From NCBI GenBank assembly GCA_964530165.1, contig CAZGYE010000205.1, positions 1 through 10,642 of the forward strand: a DNA stretch of 10,642 nt, read 5' to 3'. The notes below the pieces were generated by a model. That model was not told the DNA's origin, did not search any database, and saw only the letters and a list, made by a program, of their open reading frames with translations. The DNA comes from CAZGYE01 sp964530165 (lineage in GTDB: Bacteria > Planctomycetota > Planctomycetia > Planctomycetales > Planctomycetaceae). Below are positions 1 through 8,088 of the stretch, one piece after another (the first letter of the stretch is position 1; each line of letters begins with the position of its first letter). The position numbers and the translations under genes are program-made.

Positions 1-2
1 TA

Positions 3-72
3 TTAGGAAACCAGGAAAGTAGGAATGTCGGGAATCGTCTTTCTCCTGTCTTCCTAGATTCCTAATTTCCTC
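3..72. repeat. Inverted array of octamer repeats (imperfect hairpin)
   Basis: The left arm (3-34) is four octamers of the form NNAGGAAN (ttaggaaa, ccaggaaa, gtaggaat, gtcgggaa). The right arm (41-72) is four octamers with the complementary core TTCCT (ttctcctg, tcttccta, gattccta, atttcctc). The arms can fold back on each other with mismatches. The period of 8 is read directly from the sequence. I see no coding frame here. The role is unknown; it resembles short tandem-repeat hairpins dispersed between genes. Confidence 0.6.
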
Positions 73-98
73 ATCACTGCATTCGGCTAAACAGTTAC

Positions 99-180
99 GA
101 AAAGTGCAAGAGTCCAATAGTTTCCGGTGTCCCTGTCTTGAACTCGTCAACTTCTGAACTTTTCAACTTTTCCACTTTAC
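99..180. repeat. Second inverted array of octamer repeats upstream of hisD
   Basis: The left arm (99-122) reads gaaaagtg, caagagtc, caatagtt. The right arm (141-180) reads aactcgtc, aacttctg, aacttttc, aacttttc, cactttac. The arms are imperfect reverse complements with the same 8-base period. The unit sequence differs from the array at 3-72 but the architecture is the same. The rest of 1-250 (181-250) shows no promoter or gene that I can support. Confidence 0.6.
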
Positions 181-250
181 CCTGCCGGTTTCGCGGCTTC
201 AATCGCCGCCGCTGCCGATACGCTTTACCGCTGTCGCCGACCGGTTTACG

Positions 251-1645
251 ATGACTTCAATGAGCAACTCAGAAACACGGTTGAATATCACCACGATCGA
301 CTGTACCCGCGACGATGCCGAACGGCTGATCGCCGATTTACGGGAAAAGCTCAGTCCGCGCGGTGATATCGTCTCCGAGACCGGCCGAAAACGGACGATC
401 GAACTCTTCGGGGAGCCGCTCTCGCCGCAACAGGTGGTCGAAAGAATTTGCGACGACGTCCGGCGAGACGGTTTCTCAGCCGTGCTCGACTACACGCGGA
501 AACTCGACGGCCGGGACCTGACCGCCGAGACGGTCTGCGTTTCACAGGTAGAATTGGAGGACGCTCACCGGCTGGCCGACAAGAGTTACCTCGAGACGTT
601 GCGACGGATTCGTGAGAACATCGCCGAATTTCAACGGAGCCTCTTGACCCAAGACGTCAAACTGGTTCGGCAGGACGGCGCGAGCCGGATCGAATTGCGG
701 CAGCGGTATTTGCCGCTGCGTCGAGTCGGGATCTGCGTTCCAGGCGGGGCGGCGGCGTATCCGTCGACGCTGTTGATGACGGCGGTTCCCGCGCAGACGG
801 CGGGCGTGAAAGAAATCGCCGTCGTCGTCCCACCGACCGAGTTCGGCGGCTACAACGTCGATCTGCTGGCAGCGTGTCACGAGCTCGGCGTCCACGAGAT
901 TTACCGGATCGGCGGGGCACAGGCCGTGGCGGCATTGGCGTACGGCACCGAAGTGACCGAGCGGGTCGACAAAATCGTCGGGCCGGGCAACCTGTTCGTC
1001 GCGCTGGCGAAACGGCACGTGTTCGGCGAAGTCGACATCGACAGCATCGCCGGACCGAGCGAGGTGATCGTGTTGGCCGACGACTCGGCCCGGCCCGCCT
1101 TCGTTGCCAGCGACCTCATCTCGCAGGCCGAGCACAGTCCCGGTTCCGGCGTGCTGATTACCTGGCATCGGCCGCTGATCGAGGCGGTCGAGAGCGAGCT
1201 TGCCAAACAGTTGGCCCGACTTCCCCGCGGCGACCTGGCCCGCGAAAGCCTGGAAGAGTACGGTGCCCTGATTCTGACCCGCGACCCGGCCGAGGCCGCC
1301 CGGCTGACGGACCTGCTGGCCCCGGAGCATCTACACATTTCGACGGCCGACCCGGACGCAATGCTCGCCTGTATTCAAAACGCCGGAGCCGTCTTTCTGG
1401 GGCATGACACTCCGGTGGCGCTGGGCGATTACATCGCCGGCCCCTCCCACGTTCTGCCCACCGGCGGGACGGCCCGCTTCGCCAACGGGCTCTGTGCAAA
1501 CGATTTTCTGAAGCGATCCTCGGTCATCTCGTATAACCGCGAAGCGCTCGCCCGCGATGCCGATGACGTGCGGCTGATGGCCGAAAAAGAGGGCCTGACG
1601 GCCCACAGCGCCAGCGTCGACGTTCGTCTGCAGGCCGACAACTGA
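251..1645 (+). CDS. hisD: Histidinol dehydrogenase
   Basis: HisD performs the last two steps of histidine biosynthesis in the cytoplasm, oxidising L-histidinol to L-histidine with two NAD+. The 464-residue product matches the family (about 430) with a short extra N-terminus. Visible signatures are ICVPGG (161-166), IGGAQA (220-225), VGPGN (243-247) and AGPSEV (267-272). By homology to E. coli HisD the zinc ligands should be Q292, H295, D393 and H452, and the acid/base pair E359-H360 (APEHLH). All are present, so the enzyme should be active. Start: ATG at 251; an in-frame ATG at 260 is an alternative, and neither has a clear Shine-Dalgarno. No other his gene is adjacent. The next gene follows after 55 bases and has its own ribosome site, so co-transcription is possible but not a biosynthetic operon. 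Stop is TGA. Confidence 0.96.
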   Translation: MTSMSNSETRLNITTIDCTRDDAERLIADLREKLSPRGDIVSETGRKRTIELFGEPLSPQQVVERICDDVRRDGFSAVLDYTRKLDGRDLTAETVCVSQVELEDAHRLADKSYLETLRRIRENIAEFQRSLLTQDVKLVRQDGASRIELRQRYLPLRRVGICVPGGAAAYPSTLLMTAVPAQTAGVKEIAVVVPPTEFGGYNVDLLAACHELGVHEIYRIGGAQAVAALAYGTEVTERVDKIVGPGNLFVALAKRHVFGEVDIDSIAGPSEVIVLADDSARPAFVASDLISQAEHSPGSGVLITWHRPLIEAVESELAKQLARLPRGDLARESLEEYGALILTRDPAEAARLTDLLAPEHLHISTADPDAMLACIQNAGAVFLGHDTPVALGDYIAGPSHVLPTGGTARFANGLCANDFLKRSSVISYNREALARDADDVRLMAEKEGLTAHSASVDVRLQADN

Positions 1646-1700
1646 GAACGGGAGAATACCGATCCGATACTGGTTCCACAGACTGAATGGAGAGTTCCCC

Positions 1701-3107
1701 ATGCCGACACAAATCGTGACCTGTTTTGCTGCGTTGATCGGTCTTGCATTCACCGCTGATGCCGCACGGGGCGAACCGCTGCGGGCCGGAGTTGCCGTCG
1801 TCGACATAACGCCGCCGGTGCCGTATCGCATGAGCGGCTATTTCAGCGAACGGCTGAGCACCGGGATGCTCGATCCGTTGTTGGCCAAAGCGGTTGTGTT
1901 TGAGCAGGGGCGGGAATCGGCGGCGATTCTGTTTTGCGACGTGATCGCCATCTCGTTGGACGTCTCGAACCGCGCGCGGGAACGAGCGGCGCGGGCAACC
2001 GGCATCCCGGCCAAGCACATCGCGATTGCCGCCACGCATTCGCATACGGGGCCGCTTTACACCGGAGCCCTGAGGGAACGTTTTCACCGCAAGGCGGTCG
2101 AGGAAAACGGTTCCGACCCTTACGAAAAAGTCGACTACCCGGACGTGCTGGTGGACAAGCTCGTCAGCGCGGTCAGAGAGGCGAAGTCTGTGACTCAGCC
2201 GGTGCAGCTCGCCGCCGGTTACGCGCGGGAAAATCGCCTCTCTTTCAATCGCCGGTTTCATATGAAGAACGGCACGGTGCGGTTCAATCCGGGGCAGCTC
2301 AACCCGAACATCGTTCGCGCGGCCGGTCCCATCGATTCCGGGGTAGGCATCGTCCGGTTGACCGCCGCCGCCGGTGATCAACCGTTTGCCGCGATCGTTT
2401 CTTTTGCAATGCATCTGGACACGGTGGGCGGCACGAAATACTCGGCCGATTACCCTAAGCATCTGCAAGACCGTTTGCAGGAGACGTTCGGGCGGAACTT
2501 CACGTCTCTGTTCGGCACAGGGACCTGCGGCGACATCAATCACATCGACGTGACGATCCGCGGCCGCCGCAGCGCCGCGGAGATCGGCGCCATGCTGGCC
2601 GAGAGCGTCCGGAAGCAGATGCCGAAACTGACACCAGTCGTCGAACCGTCACTGGCTGTCCGCAGCGAGGCGGTGAACGCTCCGCTGCAGTCTTACAGGC
2701 AAGAGCAAGTCGAAGCGGCCCGGAAAAAGATGGAACTCGTCACCAGCCGCAAGCTCCCTTTTCTCGAACGGGTCGAGGCTTACAAAATCTCGGCGCTGCA
2801 GCTCCGCGAGGGGAATACGGCGCCGATCGAAGTGCAAGTGTTCCGGCTCGGTTCCGACGTGGCGATCGTCACGCTGCCCGGCGAGGTGTTCGTGGAACTG
2901 GGAATGGCCATCAAGCAAGCGTCTCCCTTCAAGACGACGCTGGTCATCGAGCTGACCAACGATGCCCCCGGTTACATTCCGACCCAGAAAGCGTTTGTCG
3001 AGGGCAGCTACGAAACCGTCAACTCGCGCATCAGAACCGGTGGCGGCGAAAAGATGGTTGCAACGGCCGTTCGATTGCTCAAGGAATTGAAAACCGCCGA
3101 AAACTAA
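1701..3107 (+). CDS. Exported neutral/alkaline ceramidase-like hydrolase
   Basis: The 468-residue protein belongs to the neutral/alkaline non-lysosomal ceramidase N-terminal-domain family. It begins with a signal peptide (hydrophobic stretch about 5-19, likely cleavage near A22-R23-G24) and should act outside the cytoplasmic membrane. Core motifs in order: GVAVVDITPP (30-39), AATHSHTGP (110-118), FAMHLDT (235-241), GTGTCGDINH (272-281), LPGEVF (392-397) and NDAPGYIPT (420-428). By analogy with Pseudomonas neutral ceramidase, H113 or H115, H238, E395 and Y425 would bind the catalytic zinc. It is shorter than true ceramidases and lacks their C-terminal domain, so the substrate may be another amide; I would not call it a ceramidase outright. 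Start ATG 1701 is supported by GGAGAG at 1689-1694. Confidence 0.85.
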   Translation: MPTQIVTCFAALIGLAFTADAARGEPLRAGVAVVDITPPVPYRMSGYFSERLSTGMLDPLLAKAVVFEQGRESAAILFCDVIAISLDVSNRARERAARATGIPAKHIAIAATHSHTGPLYTGALRERFHRKAVEENGSDPYEKVDYPDVLVDKLVSAVREAKSVTQPVQLAAGYARENRLSFNRRFHMKNGTVRFNPGQLNPNIVRAAGPIDSGVGIVRLTAAAGDQPFAAIVSFAMHLDTVGGTKYSADYPKHLQDRLQETFGRNFTSLFGTGTCGDINHIDVTIRGRRSAAEIGAMLAESVRKQMPKLTPVVEPSLAVRSEAVNAPLQSYRQEQVEAARKKMELVTSRKLPFLERVEAYKISALQLREGNTAPIEVQVFRLGSDVAIVTLPGEVFVELGMAIKQASPFKTTLVIELTNDAPGYIPTQKAFVEGSYETVNSRIRTGGGEKMVATAVRLLKELKTAEN

Positions 3108-3210
3108 GTCCACGGGCACGACCGGTCGGTCGGAAAACATGGGCTGACTGATCTATGCTGAGTATCCTCGGCGCAGGTTGGCAACACCGTTCCCGGAACA
3201 GGCGGCTTTG

Positions 3211-3219
3211 TGGTACAAT
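3211..3219 (+). promoter_or_regulatory. Extended -10 promoter candidate for the Uma2 gene
   Basis: The sequence TGGTACAAT has the form of an extended -10 (TGN plus TAYAAT). No convincing -35 lies 16-18 bases upstream, which is acceptable for extended -10 promoters. It is 97 bases before the Uma2 start. The remainder of the 3108-3316 gap shows nothing else I can support. Prediction only. Confidence 0.35.
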
Positions 3220-3316
3220 GAGTCCTGCAGATGGAGAAACTTGCTGTGGAAGAGTCGACGGCCGCTCTACTCGAGGAGTGTCTTGTTCCGACCGTCTTGT
3301 CTGCGAGGTTTGATCG

Positions 3317-3874
3317 ATGAGCACGACGACGCAACCACTCACTGCCGAGCAACTGTTGCAGATGCCCGACGACGGCTACCGCTACGAGTTGATCGCTGGA
3401 GAACTCAAGAAAATGAGTTCCGCCGGTTCGGAACATGGAGTGATTGTCGTTCGAGTCACACGTTCTCTGGCAAATTATGTTGCAGAAGACGAGCTCGGCG
3501 TGGTATTTGGCGCTGAGACTGGTTTTCTCCTGTCGCGCAACCCCGATACGGTGCGCGCTCCCGATGTCGCTTTTGTCGGCCGCGAACGCATTCCCGCCGA
3601 GGGGATTCCCAAGGCCTTTTGGCTCGGCGCACCTGACTTGGCTGTGGAAGTCGTTTCGCCCGGCGATACGATCGCGGAAGTGGATGAAAAAGTCTCCACG
3701 TGGTTGAACGCCGGAACCGTCTTGGTGTGGGTCGTCAATCCGAAGTGGTGCAGCGTGACCGTTTACCGTTCGGCAACGGACATCAAGACGTTGACGGAAA
3801 ACGAACAACTCGACGGTGAAGAGGTCCTGCCCGGATTCCGGTGCCGTGTCGGTGATCTCTTCGTGAATTCCTGA
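3317..3874 (+). CDS. Uma2 family protein (PD-(D/E)XK nuclease fold)
   Basis: This 185-residue protein matches the Uma2 (DUF820) family, abundant in cyanobacteria and planctomycetes. It has the PD-(D/E)XK restriction-endonuclease fold; its biological role is poorly known. Motifs: an N-terminal segment with YRYELIAGEL (21-30); APDVAFV with candidate metal-binding D83 (81-87); DLAVEVVSP with E111 (107-115); and a following helix with D123 and K125. VWVVNP (137-142) matches the family's usual strand. The catalytic acidic and lysine residues appear intact. It starts at ATG 3317 without a strong Shine-Dalgarno and stands alone, converging on the minus-strand gene that ends 25 bases downstream. Whether it cuts DNA cannot be told from sequence. 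Confidence 0.88.
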   Translation: MSTTTQPLTAEQLLQMPDDGYRYELIAGELKKMSSAGSEHGVIVVRVTRSLANYVAEDELGVVFGAETGFLLSRNPDTVRAPDVAFVGRERIPAEGIPKAFWLGAPDLAVEVVSPGDTIAEVDEKVSTWLNAGTVLVWVVNPKWCSVTVYRSATDIKTLTENEQLDGEEVLPGFRCRVGDLFVNS

Positions 3875-3899
3875 TCGGCAGATGAGCCCTGAAAAACGC

Positions 3900-4166
3900 C
3901 TAACCATCGTCTGCCGCGATGTCGTCTGCGGTCAGGCAGGCCATGAGATGATAAAGCTGTTGCCTCTCGCACTGCTCGAGGTATGCGGGGGGCATTTTTT
4001 CAACGGTCGAGGCGTCCCACTGGATGATGTACTTGCGGTTGGCCTTCTTGCCGCTGGTTTCGGCAATGGTTCCGGTCCAGCCTTCGATTGTGAATTCGGA
4101 CAGATCGGGGGCGGTCACGCCAGACTTGATACGGATTCTCGCTCCCACCGAAAGCTTCTCGCTCAT
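3900..4166 (-). CDS. Small conserved-looking protein of unknown function (88 aa)
   Basis: I do not recognise a named family. The 88-residue product starts with MSEKLSVGARIRIKSG, then has a GWTGTI turn (29-34), a strand ending IIQWD (47-51), MPPAYLEQC (58-66) and a helical tail LYHLMACL (71-78). The alternation of short strands around glycine turns suggests an SH3-like small barrel followed by a helix; this is inference. No signal peptide is seen. The frame is open further upstream (to 4214), but ATG 4166 is preferred because residues before it are Arg-rich and unlike a folded N-terminus, and GAGGA lies 11 bases upstream. It is divergent from acnA. Codon choice and amino-acid pattern look genuinely coding. 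Confidence 0.7.
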   Translation of the reverse strand: MSEKLSVGARIRIKSGVTAPDLSEFTIEGWTGTIAETSGKKANRKYIIQWDASTVEKMPPAYLEQCERQQLYHLMACLTADDIAADDG

Positions 4167-4229
4167 TTCCGCCGATGTCCTCACCGGTCTCCAGGAACGC
4201 GCAACCCGGCGCACAGCGCGACAGAAATA

Positions 4230-4258
4230 TCAATATCCACTTTTGAATCGGCTTGCAA
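4230..4258 (-). promoter_or_regulatory. Weak promoter candidate for the 88-aa gene
   Basis: Reading the minus strand, TTGCAA (4258-4253) and TATTGA (4235-4230) are separated by 17 bases. The -35 matches the consensus at four of six and the -10 at only three of six, so this is tentative. The roughly 320-base divergent intergenic region 4167-4486 holds this and the acnA promoter candidate; I see no gene in it. Confidence 0.2.
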
Positions 4259-4384
4259 GTCGGATCGTGGTGTGCAATCCATTCATTTCTCCAAATCAGG
4301 CCGCGTCGGCAGTCACGACGGCTACCAGCCCGCAAACCCAGGCGGGACTGATTCTTACGCCACCCTGCTCGCCGGTTTTGCTGC

Positions 4385-4412
4385 TTGCGTGCATCGCCGT
4401 AGAGCCTACAAT
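4385..4412 (+). promoter_or_regulatory. Promoter candidate for acnA
   Basis: TTGCGT (4385-4390) and TACAAT (4407-4412) are 16 bases apart. The -10 is five of six to consensus, the -35 three of six. It would give a leader of roughly 70 bases before acnA. The -10 is part of a TAYAATGA octamer also found upstream of two other plus-strand genes in the window. Confidence 0.35.
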
Positions 4413-4472
4413 GACTGCGGAACTATCGGTTTGTGAGAGAAGAGTTCTTGCGCACGTTGTCCATGAAATAAT

Positions 4473-4478
4473 GAAGGG
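4473..4478 (+). promoter_or_regulatory. Shine-Dalgarno deciding the acnA start
   Basis: GAAGGG lies 8 bases before ATG 4487. It overlaps the alternative in-frame GTG at 4478, which has no ribosome site of its own, so ATG 4487 is the better start. Confidence 0.55.
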
Positions 4479-4486
4479 TGAAATTC

Positions 4487-7252
<2,766 letters not shown>

Positions 7253-7274
7253 TGTGCCGTTGGGCATGCGACGC

Positions 7275-7280
7275 TATAAT
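7275..7280 (+). promoter_or_regulatory. -10 element upstream of the MNT/HepT pair
   Basis: A perfect TATAAT sits 32 bases before the GTG start of the nucleotidyltransferase gene. No good -35 is found 16-18 bases upstream. It is within a TAYAATGA octamer shared with the elements at 3214 and 4407. Confidence 0.4.
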
Positions 7281-7312
7281 GAAAGGCGACCGTTTCAGCG
7301 AGATGCCAGACT

Positions 7313-7624
7313 GTGACAATCCGCATTTCCATCGACCGAGCGCAGATTGCCGGGTTCTGCCGGAAGTGGCAGGTCCTTGAGTTCGCGCTGTTTGGTTCGG
7401 TCCTCCGTGACGATTTCGGGACGAACAGTGACGTCGATGTGCTCGTCACGTTTCAGGCGGACGCACACCGGACGCTGTTTGAGCTTGTACAGATGCAGGA
7501 AGAACTCGTTCGGCTATTCGATCGCCAAGTCGACCTGTTGACGCGCCAAAGTGTGGAGCGCTCGCGTAATCCGATCCGCCGAGAGGCCATCTTGTCTTCT
7601 CTTGAGGTGGTCCATGCCGCGTGA
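7313..7624 (+). CDS. mntA: MntA-type minimal nucleotidyltransferase antitoxin
   Basis: The 103-residue protein carries the nucleotidyltransferase signature GSVLRDDFGTNSDVDV: G28-S29, then D40 and D42 of the DxD pair, with a third acidic residue at D74 (QVDLLT). This is the MNT domain of type VII MntA/HepT toxin-antitoxin systems. Characterised members silence HepT by transferring AMP to a tyrosine of the toxin. It uses a GTG start (7313); no ATG is available in frame at a sensible place and the ribosome site is weak (GCGAG). Its 3' end overlaps the HepT start by 11 bases, which indicates translational coupling in the order antitoxin then toxin. All catalytic residues are present, so the antitoxin should be active. 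Stop is TGA. Confidence 0.9.
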   Translation: MTIRISIDRAQIAGFCRKWQVLEFALFGSVLRDDFGTNSDVDVLVTFQADAHRTLFELVQMQEELVRLFDRQVDLLTRQSVERSRNPIRREAILSSLEVVHAA

Positions 7625-7976
7625 CCGCGAATCGATCTTGGATATGCTCAACTCAATTCGTCTGGTCATGCAGTACGTTTCCGGATTGGAGCAGAGAGAT
7701 TTTGAGGCAAACGACCAATGTCAGGACGCCGTGATTCGTCGCATCGAGATTATGGGAGAGGCGGCCAAGCGAGTTGCGGAAACGGTGCGCCAACGGTTTC
7801 CGCAGGTGCCTTGGCATGAGATGGCGGGTATGCGAGACCGTGTCATCCACAGCTACGACACCGTTGACGTAGAAATTGTCTGGGACACAATCCGTCGGGA
7901 CCTGCCGACGTTGGCCGGCCAACTCCAATCCGTTCTGGAGTCCGACGAGTTGGACTCCACTGGCAGCGGCGAGTGA
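7614..7976 (+). CDS. hepT: HepT-like HEPN domain ribonuclease toxin
   Basis: The 120-residue all-helical protein is a HepT (DUF86) HEPN toxin. The diagnostic RX4HXY motif is R74-DRVI-H79-S-Y81 (GMRDRVIHSY). R and H form the RNase site and Y81 is the residue AMPylated by MntA in studied homologues. RRIEIMGEAAKRV (42-54) is the typical conserved helix. The start is ATG 7614, inside the last codons of mntA; the same frame is open further upstream but those residues are the mntA overlap. The motif is intact, so the toxin is presumably active and held by MntA. The stop is TGA at 7974-7976. The last third of the gene contains a strong inverted repeat at 7936-7959. Confidence 0.9.
   Translation: MPRDRESILDMLNSIRLVMQYVSGLEQRDFEANDQCQDAVIRRIEIMGEAAKRVAETVRQRFPQVPWHEMAGMRDRVIHSYDTVDVEIVWDTIRRDLPTLAGQLQSVLESDELDSTGSGE
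7936..7959. repeat. Perfect 8-bp inverted repeat near the hepT end
   Basis: TGGAGTCC (7936-7943) and GGACTCCA (7952-7959) are perfect complements around an 8-base loop. No T-tract follows, so it is not a standard intrinsic terminator. A further ACTCCA at 7922-7927 can pair with the first arm, giving two mutually exclusive hairpins. It lies inside coding sequence, so it may be coincidental. Confidence 0.45.
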
Positions 7977-8020
7977 CAGAGAAGAGTCAAGCCGTGAAGG
8001 AAATCGTGTGCACCGCCCAT

Positions 8021-8049
8021 TGGACAGCCACAGCATTTGTGAACACAAT
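8021..8049 (+). promoter_or_regulatory. Promoter candidate for the two-UGA cytochrome gene
   Basis: TGGACA (8021-8026) and CACAAT (8044-8049) are separated by 17 bases. They match the -35 consensus at five of six and the -10 at four of six. Transcription would begin near 8056, giving a leader of about 33 bases that contains the ribosome site. This would make the gene independent of the toxin-antitoxin pair. Confidence 0.4.
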
Positions 8050-8077
8050 AGGGCATAACCGTTGCCAGAATGCCTGT

Positions 8078-8085
8078 GGAGGAGA
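8078..8085 (+). promoter_or_regulatory. Strong Shine-Dalgarno of the two-UGA cytochrome gene
   Basis: GGAGGAGA, with GGAGG ending 6 bases before ATG 8089, is the best ribosome site in the window. It fixes the start at 8089, in front of a signal peptide, rather than at upstream non-ATG codons. Confidence 0.7.
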
Positions 8086-8088
8086 CAC

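Noticed and set aside
542..1330. Long minus-strand open frame inside hisD
   Set aside because: It mirrors the codon structure of hisD and its translation has no recognisable domain.
1524..2543. Minus-strand open frame across the hisD end and the ceramidase-like gene
   Set aside because: Arg- and His-rich low-quality translation antisense to two well-supported genes.
3108..3150. Possible terminator hairpin around ACCGGTCGGTCGG after the ceramidase-like gene
   Set aside because: The inverted repeat is short and no T-tract follows.
3104..3907. Minus-strand open frame opposite Uma2
   Set aside because: The plus-strand Uma2 has clear family motifs; the antisense translation shows none.
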